Positions 1 to 7,994 of a stretch of 64,000 bases of DNA are shown here, one piece after another. The first letter of the stretch is position 1, and each line of letters opens with the position of its first letter. The position numbers were made by a program, and so were the translations under genes. This DNA is from Mycobacterium sp. 1554424.7 (lineage in GTDB: Bacteria; Actinomycetota; Actinomycetes; Mycobacteriales; Mycobacteriaceae). Under the pieces are notes generated by a model. The model was not told the origin of the DNA. It ran no database searches and was given only the letters and a program-made list of their open reading frames with translations. The stretch spans positions 248,001 through 312,000 of the forward strand of contig NZ_LZSE01000034.1 of NCBI RefSeq assembly GCF_001665295.1. Direction: 5' to 3'.

Positions 1-72
1 GGCCCTGACGACCGCGTCGAACGTGGTGGTCACGCCGTCGCCGGTGCCCGGATTCCAGCTGGCGGGTGCCAT
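1..72 (-). CDS. 5' end of an unidentified gene, cut by the window edge
   Basis: A minus-strand ATG at 72 opens a frame of 24 codons that runs off the left edge without a stop. It lies 7 bp after the stop of the DUF3054 gene and would be the next gene in the same operon. The peptide begins MAPASWNPGTGDG. There is no clear Shine-Dalgarno sequence. Too little is present to assign a family, and the start could be wrong. Confidence 0.35.
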   Translation of the reverse strand, partial: MAPASWNPGTGDGVTTTFDAVVRA

Positions 73-79
73 CGTCGGC

Positions 80-442
80 TCAGACGCCGGTGCGGCGCCG
101 CAGGGCCAGGCCGGCGGCGGCCCGCCAGCCGAGCAACAGGACCGCGGTGACCGTCGCGGCCACCACCACGAAGCTCGCCGCCACGCCCGCCGCGCTGACC
201 TTGCGCAGCAGCATCCCGACCACCACGGTGGACCCCCAGACGATCACCCCGGTGGGCGCCACGGCCGTGGGCCGCCGCCAGCCGCGGGAAAGCAGCCACC
301 CGACGACGGTCCCTGTCAGAAACGGCCAGGCCGTCGTCGCGACGCCCCCGACGGTGAGCCCTTCGGCGTGGCTGCGGCGTCCGAGGGCGCAGAACACCAG
401 CACGGCGACGACGTCCACGAGCAGGTACGCCATCCTCCGCAT
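80..442 (-). CDS. DUF3054-family integral membrane protein
   Basis: This 120-residue, very hydrophobic protein has about four predicted membrane segments separated by short loops, including the run VDVVAVLVFCALG near the N-terminus and VVVGMLL and FVVVAATVTAVLLLG later. Size and spacing match the actinobacterial DUF3054 family, whose function is unknown. Two in-frame ATGs lie at the N-terminus (residues 1 and 4), so the exact start is uncertain. It is transcribed divergently from the acyl-CoA dehydrogenase gene, with only 33 bp between the two starts, so both promoters overlap or lie inside the coding regions. Confidence 0.8.
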   Translation of the reverse strand: MRRMAYLLVDVVAVLVFCALGRRSHAEGLTVGGVATTAWPFLTGTVVGWLLSRGWRRPTAVAPTGVIVWGSTVVVGMLLRKVSAAGVAASFVVVAATVTAVLLLGWRAAAGLALRRRTGV

Positions 443-475
443 GCCGCGAGACTACCGGGTGGCAGGCTGGCGGTT

Positions 476-1660
476 ATGAGCACTGATTCACCGCCCGCCT
501 TCGACCGGGACGACCCACTGGGCCTGGACGCCTCGCTGTCCGGCGACGAGCTCGCCGTGCGCGACACCGTGCGAAAGTTTTGCGCCGAGCACGTCATCCC
601 CTACGTCGGCGAGTGGTTCGAGATCGGGGACCTTCCCGTCCGCCAGCTGGCCAAGCAGTTCGGCCAGCTCGGGCTGCTCGGGATGCATCTGCACGGCTAC
701 GGCTGCGGGGGCGCTTCGGCCGTGCACTACGGCCTGGCCTGTACCGAGCTGGAGGCCGCCGACTCCGGCATCCGGTCGATGGTCTCCGTGCAGGGGTCGC
801 TGGCGATGTTCGCGATCTGGAAGTTCGGGTCCGAAGAGCAGAAGCAGCAGTGGCTGCCCGGCATGGCCGCCGGCGAGCTGCTGGGCTGCTTCGGGCTGAC
901 CGAACCCGACGTCGGAAGCGATCCGGCCGCGATGAAAACCCGTGCGCGCCAAGATGGTTCGGACTGGGTGATCAACGGCCGCAAGCTGTGGATCACCAAC
1001 GGCTCGGTCGCCGACGTGGCGATCGTGTGGGCCGCGACCGACGAGGGGATCCGCGGTTTCGTCGTACCCACCAAGTCCCCGGGCTTCACCGCCAACACCA
1101 TCCATCACAAGCTGTCGCTGCGGGCGTCGATCACCAGCGAGCTGGTCCTCGACGACGTGCGGCTGCCCGCGGACGCGATGCTGCCCGACGCGGTGGGTTT
1201 GCGCGGCCCGCTGTCGTGCCTGTCGGAGGCGCGCTACGGGATCATCTGGGGATCGATGGGCGCGGCGCGGTCGGCCTGGCAGGCGGCGCTCGACTACGCC
1301 ACGCAGCGCACCCAGTTCGGCCGCCCGATCGCCGGATTTCAGCTGACCCAGGCCAAACTGGTCGACATGGCCGTCGAACTGCACAAGGGCCAGCTGCTGT
1401 CGCTGCACCTCGGCCGACTCAAGGACGGCGTCGGGCTGCGCCCCGAGCAGGTCAGCTTCGGCAAGCTCAACAACACCCGCGAGGCGATCAAGATCTGCCG
1501 GACCGCCCGAACCATATTGGGCGGCAACGGAATATCGCTGGAGTACCCCGTCATCCGGCACATGGTGAACCTGGAATCGGTCCTGACCTACGAGGGCACC
1601 CCGGAGATGCACCAGCTCGTCCTGGGTCAGGCATTCACCGGCAGCGACGCGTTCCGCTGA
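476..1660 (+). CDS. fadE7: acyl-CoA dehydrogenase, FadE7/glutaryl-CoA dehydrogenase type
   Basis: This 394-residue flavoprotein oxidises an acyl-CoA to the enoyl-CoA with electrons passed to ETF. It resembles glutaryl-CoA dehydrogenase: the signature SGIRSMVSVQGSL sits near residue 100, the FAD-binding GLTEPDVGSD near 140, the ITNG loop after it, and the catalytic base is Glu373 in TYEGT. Glutaryl-CoA dehydrogenases also decarboxylate to crotonyl-CoA, which is inference here. An upstream extension of the frame to position 23 is ignored because it reads as low-complexity antisense of the DUF3054 gene; MSTDSPPAF at 476 is the natural start. From memory it corresponds to M. tuberculosis Rv0400c, which also lies near an Rv0398-like gene. 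Confidence 0.85.
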   Translation: MSTDSPPAFDRDDPLGLDASLSGDELAVRDTVRKFCAEHVIPYVGEWFEIGDLPVRQLAKQFGQLGLLGMHLHGYGCGGASAVHYGLACTELEAADSGIRSMVSVQGSLAMFAIWKFGSEEQKQQWLPGMAAGELLGCFGLTEPDVGSDPAAMKTRARQDGSDWVINGRKLWITNGSVADVAIVWAATDEGIRGFVVPTKSPGFTANTIHHKLSLRASITSELVLDDVRLPADAMLPDAVGLRGPLSCLSEARYGIIWGSMGAARSAWQAALDYATQRTQFGRPIAGFQLTQAKLVDMAVELHKGQLLSLHLGRLKDGVGLRPEQVSFGKLNNTREAIKICRTARTILGGNGISLEYPVIRHMVNLESVLTYEGTPEMHQLVLGQAFTGSDAFR

Positions 1661-1675
1661 GAAGGAGTACCGCTC

Positions 1676-2290
1676 ATGAGATCTGTCACGTACCGGCTCG
1701 GTGCCGTCATCGCCGCGTGCGCGCTGGCCCTGTCCGCTCCCGTCGCGACCGCCGATCCCGTCACCCTGCCCCCGCTGACCTCCGGCGGCGGCGGCCCGAT
1801 CATCGGCGGCGGCAACAACTCCGGGATCGCGCAGCAGCTGACCGGCCTCGGCAACCCGAACGTCCAGGAGGTCGACGGCTCGGACGCGGCCCAATTCATC
1901 ACCGCCGCCGCCGCGCTCAGCAACCCGCAACTCGCGGGACCATTCGGATTGCTCAAGCGGGCGCTGGCATGCCAGACCAACAATGCGGGATTCGGGGCGC
2001 GCGCCTTCCGGCGCAACGACGGGCTCTGGGGCGGCGCGATGCTCGTCACCTCGAAAAGCGCCACCCCCAACCTCGACGCCCTGACCGCCTGCGCCAAGAC
2101 CAATTGGCGCAGGCCCACCACGGGTTCGGACACGGCCATGTGCAACAGCGGCTGGACCACACCGAATTCGTTCGACAGCCGCCGCAGCAATGCCGAGGCC
2201 TATTACATCTTCCTCGCCGGCACGAACGACGACTTCTGCAACCAACTCAACGGGAAGTACAAGACCAACGCCGCGGCGTGGCCGTTCTAA
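1676..2290 (+). CDS. secreted protein of unknown function (Rv0398c-like)
   Basis: This 204-residue protein starts with a classical Sec signal peptide: a charged N-terminus, a hydrophobic core LGAVIAACALALSAP and a likely cleavage after VATA around residue 26. The mature part begins with a Gly-rich linker followed by a compact domain with four cysteines that could form two disulfides in the periplasm or outside the cell. The start is supported by AAGGAG 8 bp upstream. It follows the acyl-CoA dehydrogenase by 15 bp and is probably co-transcribed. I recall an equivalent secreted protein, Rv0398c, near fadE7 in M. tuberculosis. No enzymatic motif is visible. Confidence 0.75.
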   Translation: MRSVTYRLGAVIAACALALSAPVATADPVTLPPLTSGGGGPIIGGGNNSGIAQQLTGLGNPNVQEVDGSDAAQFITAAAALSNPQLAGPFGLLKRALACQTNNAGFGARAFRRNDGLWGGAMLVTSKSATPNLDALTACAKTNWRRPTTGSDTAMCNSGWTTPNSFDSRRSNAEAYYIFLAGTNDDFCNQLNGKYKTNAAAWPF

Positions 2291-2311
2291 GGCGCTAGAA
2301 GGGATCCGCTG

Positions 2312-2797
2312 ATGGACCAGGACGACCCCGAGAGGCGGAGCCACAAGCCAACGCGCATCGGGGCGTGGGTCGCCGTGGTGCTTGGCGGTATTTGTGTGTT
2401 CGCGGGGCTGGCCTTCGGCATCGAATTCGGTGTTTTGCACGCGGTCGCCTATCGGCTCGGCACACCTACGACGGCGACGATCGATCATTGTGAGGCGCAC
2501 ACCTCGCTGGATGGGGACCGCGAAAGGTGCTACGGCAGGTGGGGCGTCGGCGGAAAGACGACGGGCCAGATCGTCGGAGACTACGACCGACATGAAATCG
2601 GATCGCAGGTGGATGTTCGTCTTATTCGCAGTCGCAGCGGCACCAACGTGGCGTATACGGCGAGCGAGGGAAGGCCGAACTATCTGTGGACGTCCGGGGG
2701 CGTCCTCGCAATCGCGACGGGCTCGGTTCTCATGTGGTCCGCGCGGCGAAAAATCAAGACCGATCGTTGGCCGTGGTCCGGCCCCCCGACGACATAG
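2312..2797 (+). CDS. small two-TM membrane protein, unknown
   Basis: This 161-residue protein has one membrane segment near residues 20-45 (WVAVVLGGICVFAGLAFGIEF) and a second near 127-147 (SGGVLAIATGSVLMWSA). Between them is a hydrophilic loop of about 80 residues with two cysteines, likely extracytoplasmic. The layout resembles DUF3592-type proteins, but I do not recognise the family with confidence. It follows the secreted-protein gene by 21 bp and lies 43 bp before the NADH dehydrogenase gene. Base composition is less GC-rich than its neighbours, consistent with a more variable accessory gene. Confidence 0.6.
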   Translation: MDQDDPERRSHKPTRIGAWVAVVLGGICVFAGLAFGIEFGVLHAVAYRLGTPTTATIDHCEAHTSLDGDRERCYGRWGVGGKTTGQIVGDYDRHEIGSQVDVRLIRSRSGTNVAYTASEGRPNYLWTSGGVLAIATGSVLMWSARRKIKTDRWPWSGPPTT

Positions 2798-2840
2798 GGT
2801 GGTTGTTGGTCTGCGGGGACCACGACACGAAGGGGTAGGC

Positions 2841-4220
2841 ATGTCGCGCCATCACGTCGTCATCATCGGGAGTGGATTCGGGGGCCTGAACGCGGCGCGG
2901 TCGCTCAAGCGGGCCGACGTCGACATCACCCTGATCTCGAAGACGACCACCCACCTGTTCCAGCCGCTGCTCTATCAGGTAGCCACGGGCATCCTGTCCG
3001 AGGGCGACATCGCCCCGACCACCCGGCTCGTCCTGCGCAAGCAGAAGAACGTCCGGGTGTTGTGGGGCGAAGTGGAAGCGATCGACCTGACGGCGCAGAC
3101 GGTCACATCCCACCTGATGGGGATGCAGACCGTCACGCGCTACGACAGCCTCATCGTCGCCGCGGGCGCGCAGCAGTCCTATTTCGGCAACGACGACTAC
3201 GCCGCGTTCGCGCCGGGCATGAAGTCCATCGACGACGCCCTGGAGCTGCGGGGCCGCATCCTGGGCGCGTTTGAGGCCGCCGAGGTCGCCACCGACCCGG
3301 CCGAACGGCAGCGCCGCCTGACGTTTGTGGTGGTGGGCGCCGGGCCGACGGGCGTCGAGGTGGCCGGGCAGATCGTCGAACTCGCCGAGCGCACCCTGGC
3401 GGGGGCGTTTCGAACGATCAAGCCCAGCGACTGCCGGGTCATCCTGCTCGACGCCGCGCCGGCGGTGCTGCCGCCGATGGGCAAGAAGCTGGGAATGATC
3501 GCGCAGCGCCGGCTGGAGAAGATGGGCGTCGAGGTCCAGCTAGACGCGATGGTGACCGCCGTGGACTATCACGGCATCACCATCAAGGAGAAGGACGCCG
3601 GCGAGCGGCGGATCGAATGCGCGTGCAAGGTGTGGGCGGCGGGCGTGCAGGCCAGCGAGCTCGGCAAGATGGTCGCCGACCAGTCCGAGGGAACCGAGGT
3701 CGACCGCGCGGGACGGGTGATCGTGGAGCCGGACCTCACCGTCAAGGGACACCCGCTCGTGTTCGTGATCGGCGACCTGATGTCGGTGCCCGGCGTGCCC
3801 GGGATGGCGCAGGGCGCGATACAGGGCGCGCATTACGCCACCAGCCTGATCAAGGACGCGGTGAAGGGCCACGACGACCCGGCCACGCGCAAGCCGTTCA
3901 AGTACTTCGACAAGGGCAGCATGGCGACCATCTCGCGCTACAGCGCGGTGGCGCAGGTCGGCAAGCTGGAATTCGGTGGATTCATCGCCTGGTTGGCGTG
4001 GCTGCTGTTGCACCTGGTTTACCTGATCGGCTTCCGCAACCGCATCGCCGCCATGTTCGCGTGGGGGATCTCGTTCCTGGGTCGGACGCGCGGCCAGATG
4101 GCTATCACCAGCCAGATGATCTACGCCCGCCCGGTGGTGGACTGGGTGGAAAAGCAAGCGCAAGAAGGGGTGCTGGCGGCGGCCGAACGCATCGAAGCGG
4201 CCGAGAAGGCGGCGGGTTAG
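2841..4220 (+). CDS. ndhA: type II NADH:quinone dehydrogenase (NdhA-like)
   Basis: This 459-residue non-proton-pumping NADH dehydrogenase transfers electrons from NADH through FAD to menaquinone at the inner face of the membrane. The FAD-binding Rossmann motif is IIGSGFGG near residue 8 and the NADH-binding motif VVVGAGPTGVEVAG is near residue 165. A second FAD contact, VFVIGDLMSV, lies near 310. The C-terminal hydrophobic stretch around 380-410 (WLAWLLLHLVYLIGF) fits the membrane-anchoring region of this family. ATG 2841 follows AAGGGGTAGG. A longer frame from 2382 overlaps the preceding gene and is rejected. The nearby metZ matches the ndhA-metZ neighbourhood of M. tuberculosis (Rv0392c-Rv0391); ndh is an alternative name if this is the sole paralogue. 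Confidence 0.9.
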   Translation: MSRHHVVIIGSGFGGLNAARSLKRADVDITLISKTTTHLFQPLLYQVATGILSEGDIAPTTRLVLRKQKNVRVLWGEVEAIDLTAQTVTSHLMGMQTVTRYDSLIVAAGAQQSYFGNDDYAAFAPGMKSIDDALELRGRILGAFEAAEVATDPAERQRRLTFVVVGAGPTGVEVAGQIVELAERTLAGAFRTIKPSDCRVILLDAAPAVLPPMGKKLGMIAQRRLEKMGVEVQLDAMVTAVDYHGITIKEKDAGERRIECACKVWAAGVQASELGKMVADQSEGTEVDRAGRVIVEPDLTVKGHPLVFVIGDLMSVPGVPGMAQGAIQGAHYATSLIKDAVKGHDDPATRKPFKYFDKGSMATISRYSAVAQVGKLEFGGFIAWLAWLLLHLVYLIGFRNRIAAMFAWGISFLGRTRGQMAITSQMIYARPVVDWVEKQAQEGVLAAAERIEAAEKAAG

Positions 4221-4309
4221 CCCAGCGTCTGCCGCGCCCGCTTATCCGCCTCATCCGCGAGGGTCGTTGGCGCGCACCAAGATTGCCGAGTGGACGGGAA
4301 GATCTTGGG

Positions 4310-5650
4310 CTATTGCCCGCCCAGCGCGGCTCGCATGATCACCGACGGGTGTAGTAGGCGTAGCGGTGGGTCGACCATTCCGACGACCCGAACGAGTCGA
4401 TGTGCTACCCCGGGATCGGTTGCTGCGGCCGCGATCACACGCTCCATATAGGCGTTGGTCACCCGCATGGACAGCGGTCGAGCTCCGGCCACCTCGGGTA
4501 AGGACAAGTCGGAACCCACCGACAACTGCCACGCGAGCCGCACCGGGTGAGCGCTGGCCCGAAAGAATCTGCGCGGCAGGTTTTCTGAGCCACGCCGAAG
4601 GCACCGGTCCAGCACCAACGCTTCCTTTGCCGCGACCGTCATCCCTTGTCCGTAAATCGGGTTGAAGCTGCAGATCGCATCGCCAAAAACCAACAGACTT
4701 TCGGGGAAGAAACGCATCTTGTCGTAGCGCCGCCATCTGTTGGAGGGCACCCGGTAGGTGGCGACGTCATCAAGCGGTTTGGCCACGCTGAGGGCGTCCA
4801 ACACATCCGGGGGAGTGAAATCCGCTGCATACGAAATCATATCGGCAAGATTGTCCGGGGGTTCGTGGCCCGCCATGCCACCAACGGTGAACAGCCACTT
4901 GCCGTGCTCGTAGCCGACCAGACCCATGAACCGCGGTCGGCCGGGCTTCGGGTTGACGATCACACTGCGGGTATCCTCAACCGGTAGTTGCACCGGCAGG
5001 GCCCGATACACGAAATGCACCTTCAGCTCGTCTTCGACCGGCCGCCCGTAACCGAGCTCGTCAAGCAAGACTGGCATGCGTGAGCCGCGACCCGTTGCAT
5101 CGACCACCACATCGGCCCCCAACGTTGCTTCACCATCGGCGGTCCTCACCCGAGCACCGATGATCCGGTCACCAGTCTCACTAACGTTGAGGTCAACGAC
5201 CGTGGCGCTCTGCAACACTCGAACATTGGGGATGGTGCACACTCGTCGCCGCACCGCCCATTCGAGCATCGGGCGGCTGGCAAAGCACATCCGCATCGGC
5301 CGGTGGGTAGTCGGCGGCAACGGCGAGGCGGTGATCTCACGGCCAAGAATCCACAGCCGCAGCCTTGACAGCTCGCCCTCGCGCCAGCTGGGAACGCCGG
5401 CATCGACTAGATCGCCGAAGAAGCGGGGGAACAATTCATCCAGGATCTCCAATCCACCGCCGAGCAGAATGTGGCTGAAGCGTCCTTGCGGAACCCCGCG
5501 ACGGTTGATCGGACCGTCGGGCAACACATCGCGGTCCACCACGGTGACCTGCCGATAGTGTTTGGCCAGTACCCGCGCCGCGACGAGACCCGCCATACTG
5601 CCCCCCGCCACTAAGGCGTGGTCACCACGAATTACTGCATCACCACTCAT
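4310..5650 (-). CDS. FAD-dependent oxidoreductase (PHBH/geranylgeranyl-reductase-like)
   Basis: This 446-residue flavoprotein has the N-terminal dinucleotide fold ALVAGGSMAGLVAARVL (GxGxxG with the second glycine kept), an internal VVDATGRGSRMP motif near residue 190, and the FAD ribityl-binding LLVFGDAICSFNPIYGQGM near 320. These are the hallmarks of the p-hydroxybenzoate hydroxylase/FAD-monooxygenase superfamily. Substrate is unknown. A strong GGAGG lies 10 bp before ATG 5650. The gene sits between ndhA and metZ, which I recall as adjacent in M. tuberculosis, and together with the following 700 bp it has visibly lower GC than the flanks. It is therefore a candidate acquired gene. Confidence 0.75.
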   Translation of the reverse strand: MSGDAVIRGDHALVAGGSMAGLVAARVLAKHYRQVTVVDRDVLPDGPINRRGVPQGRFSHILLGGGLEILDELFPRFFGDLVDAGVPSWREGELSRLRLWILGREITASPLPPTTHRPMRMCFASRPMLEWAVRRRVCTIPNVRVLQSATVVDLNVSETGDRIIGARVRTADGEATLGADVVVDATGRGSRMPVLLDELGYGRPVEDELKVHFVYRALPVQLPVEDTRSVIVNPKPGRPRFMGLVGYEHGKWLFTVGGMAGHEPPDNLADMISYAADFTPPDVLDALSVAKPLDDVATYRVPSNRWRRYDKMRFFPESLLVFGDAICSFNPIYGQGMTVAAKEALVLDRCLRRGSENLPRRFFRASAHPVRLAWQLSVGSDLSLPEVAGARPLSMRVTNAYMERVIAAAATDPGVAHRLVRVVGMVDPPLRLLHPSVIMRAALGGQ

Positions 5651-5771
5651 AACGTTGGATTCCTCCGATCGCCACTCGAACAGTTACACCCATTTCGGCA
5701 GGTCGGGCCATGCCGCCGTCTGTACAGCAGTGACAATTCGATGCTGCGGTAATGGGCCGGTCCATTGTGTT

Positions 5772-6005
5772 AATGGTTCGTGAGGTGAGCGATTGGTTTT
5801 GACGCAAAGCGCCAATCCCGTGCGTTCCCACGTTGACGGGCCGTTGGGCGGGATGCATCAGCGCCGGAACATCGCCGGGGCAATCCGCGTCGAGCCAAAG
5901 GACTGTGGTTTCGGTGTTTTCGGCCAGTCGCGCCGCCGACGAACCGGGCGAGCCGAAACCGCGCACGACAAAGTCATACCGTGCCGCATTCTCGCTTCCT
6001 GACAC
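5772..6005 (-). pseudogene. 5' remnant of a GMC oxidoreductase
   Basis: The minus-strand frame reads about 78 residues resembling the N-terminus of glucose-methanol-choline oxidoreductases: ARYDFVVRGFGSPGSSAARL with the FAD-binding G-x-G-x-x-G pattern, then AENTETTVLWLDAD (family: LAENP..SVLLLEAG), DVPALMHPAQRPVNVGT and a final SLTSRTI (family: ..LNGRTI). It stops resembling the family there; no GGSSxIN motif or downstream domain follows before the FAD oxidoreductase gene. Intact members exceed 500 residues, so only the first seventh remains. The GTG at 6005 could be the old start. Confidence 0.65.
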
Positions 6006-6351
6006 AAAGCCCTCGATTCTGGTGATAACATCGCTGAATTTCGCGCACGACAGCAGACCGGAATTGGCGACCGCAGGGGATCGAATTGTGTTATGCGGAA
6101 TCTTTGGCGTAGTGCCAAATTCTGGTCCCTGAATGCTTTTTGTCGACGCGCTTCTGAGGCTATCGATGTGTCTATGGAAGGCAACAGAAAGGTGATCATC
6201 GCGACATCGGGGCCGAGCCGAACCGCTGCGTGGCTTATAGTGCCGCACGCAAAAGGCGCTGCGCTCGGGCTTCGGTGCTGGCGAGCGCGCTCACCTGAGC
6301 CGGATCTGATTTGCCGGGGCCCGCCAGGGGCGCGCCGAGGCGGCCGAGCGG
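6006..6351. other. lower-GC intergenic stretch downstream of metZ
   Basis: No credible coding signal was found in these 346 bp. Short frames on both strands lack family resemblance, codon bias and ribosome-binding sites. The right end holds a GC-rich stretch with short inverted repeats just past the metZ stop that could end metZ transcription. The left part probably held the promoter of the lost GMC oxidoreductase gene. Confidence 0.4.
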
Positions 6352-7572
6352 CTAGCCCAGCGCCCCGTCGAGATCGGCGATCAGGTCGTCGGTGCCCTCC
6401 AGTCCGACGGAGATGCGAACCACGTTGTCGGCCAGACCGATCGCGGCGCGACCCTCCGGGCCCATGGCGCGATGCGTCGTGGTCGCCGGATGGGTGATGA
6501 GAGATTTCGCGTCACCCAGGTTGTTGGAGATGTCGACCAGCCGCAGCTTGTCCAGCACCTCGAAAGCCCGTTGCTTGGCGGCGCTTTCGGCGCAGTCGAG
6601 CGCGAAGGTGACCACCGTCCCACCGCCGGTCATCTGGCGCTTGGCCAGGTCGTACTGCGGGTGCGACGTCAGGAAGGGGTAGCGCACCCAGCTCACCGCC
6701 GGATGGGTCTCCAGGAATTCTGCGATGCGGTGCGCGGACGCGTTGCAGTGTTCGACCCGGACCGCCAGCGTCTCAAGGCCTTTCAGCAACACCCAGGCAT
6801 TGAAGGCGCTCATCGCCGGGCCGGTGTGCCGCATCAGCTTCTGCACCGGGCCGTCGATGTACTCCTTGTCGCCGAGGATGGCACCGCCCAGCACCCGGCC
6901 CTGCCCGTCGATGTGCTTGGTCCCGGAGTACACCACCACGTCCACCCCGAGCGGAAAGCCCTGCTGCAGCAGCGGTGTGGCAAAGACGTTGTCCAGCACC
7001 ACCTTCGCGCCGGCCGCGCGGGAAAGCTCGGTCACCGCTTCGATATCGACCAGCGACTGCATCGGATTCGACGGGGTCTCGAAGAACACCGCCTGGGTGG
7101 GCACCGACAGGGCCCGCTCCCACTGCGCCAGGTCGTCGCCGTCGACGAAGACGGTCTCGATCCCCCACCGCGGCAGGATCTCGTTGCACACCACGAAGCA
7201 CGACCCGAACAGGCTGCGCGCCGCCACCAGCCGGTCGCCGGCCGCCAGCAGCGCGCCCAGCGAGGTGAAGACCGCGGCCATGCCGCTCGCGGTGGCGAAC
7301 GCCGCGGGCGCCCCCTCGATCAGGCGCAACCGCTCCTCGAACATCGTGACGGTCGGGTTGCCGTAGCGGGAGTAGACGAAGTGGTCCAGCTCGCCGGTGA
7401 ACGACTGCTCCGCGACGGCCGCCGACGGGTAAACGTAGCCGGACGTCAGGAACATCGCCTCGGCGGTCTCCTCGAAACCCGATCGCAGCAGACCGCCGCG
7501 CACCCCGATGGTGGCCTGGCTGACGCCGTCGGGCAGCGCCTTGGGCGTGCGGACCGAGGGCTCGTCGGCCAT
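6352..7572 (-). CDS. metZ: O-succinylhomoserine sulfhydrylase
   Basis: This 406-residue PLP enzyme of the Cys/Met metabolism family makes homocysteine from O-succinylhomoserine and sulfide in the cytosol. Visible family motifs are YSRYGNPTV (PLP phosphate contact), ATASGMAAVF, ETPSNP, VVLDNVFATP (Asp contacting the pyridine nitrogen) and the Schiff-base lysine in YSGTKHIDGQGR. The C-terminal THPATTTH motif binds the substrate carboxylate. The start at 7572 gives the normal family length; the longer upstream frame is a shadow of the rhodanese gene. It begins 5 bp after the rhodanese stop, so the pair is co-transcribed, which suits a sulfur-transfer role. Confidence 0.93.
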   Translation of the reverse strand: MADEPSVRTPKALPDGVSQATIGVRGGLLRSGFEETAEAMFLTSGYVYPSAAVAEQSFTGELDHFVYSRYGNPTVTMFEERLRLIEGAPAAFATASGMAAVFTSLGALLAAGDRLVAARSLFGSCFVVCNEILPRWGIETVFVDGDDLAQWERALSVPTQAVFFETPSNPMQSLVDIEAVTELSRAAGAKVVLDNVFATPLLQQGFPLGVDVVVYSGTKHIDGQGRVLGGAILGDKEYIDGPVQKLMRHTGPAMSAFNAWVLLKGLETLAVRVEHCNASAHRIAEFLETHPAVSWVRYPFLTSHPQYDLAKRQMTGGGTVVTFALDCAESAAKQRAFEVLDKLRLVDISNNLGDAKSLITHPATTTHRAMGPEGRAAIGLADNVVRISVGLEGTDDLIADLDGALG

Positions 7573-7577
7573 CCCTG

Positions 7578-7994
7578 CTACCCCTGCTTCCAGGGCAATC
7601 CGACTGCGCGCCAACCGTTTTCGCCGCGATGACCGTTGGCGTCGAGCTGGCCCTCGAACCCGTCCAGCACGTTGTAGGCCGGGGTGAGGCCCACCTCGGT
7701 AGCCACCTCGGCCGCGCCGATGGAGCGGTTGCCCGAGCGACACAGGAAGATCACGGGCCGCTCTTCGTCGGCCGGCGGGACGCGACCCTTCAGCTCGTCG
7801 GCGAAGTTCGGGTTGGGCCTGCCGTCGGTGGTGACCCACTCGATGTACACCACGTCGCGGCCCAGGCTCGACAGGTCGGGCACGCCGACGAACCGCCATT
7901 CTGCGTCGGTGCGCACATCGACCAGCACGGCATCGGGGTTCTCGCCGAGTAGCTTCCACGCCTGTTCAGGCGTGATGTCTCCTGCGTAACTCAT
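7578..7994 (-). CDS. single-domain rhodanese-like sulfurtransferase (Rv0390-like)
   Basis: This 138-residue protein is one rhodanese domain. The active-site loop is CRSGNRS, with the persulfide-carrying cysteine first, preceded by the typical VLVDVRTDAEW strand-turn and followed by a GLTPAYNVLDGFEGQLD segment. It likely delivers or consumes sulfane sulfur next to MetZ, which uses sulfide; this role is inferred from the operon. The start overlaps the purT-like stop by 4 bp (ATGA), so translation is probably coupled. It corresponds in position to M. tuberculosis Rv0390, between purT and metZ. Confidence 0.88.
   Translation of the reverse strand: MSYAGDITPEQAWKLLGENPDAVLVDVRTDAEWRFVGVPDLSSLGRDVVYIEWVTTDGRPNPNFADELKGRVPPADEERPVIFLCRSGNRSIGAAEVATEVGLTPAYNVLDGFEGQLDANGHRGENGWRAVGLPWKQG

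Noticed and set aside
488-2842. 784-codon minus-strand open frame opposite fadE7 and its downstream genes
   Set aside because: It has no family resemblance, a low-complexity Arg/Gly/His/Gln composition, and is the codon-3 shadow of real GC-rich genes. The plus-strand genes have clear motifs.
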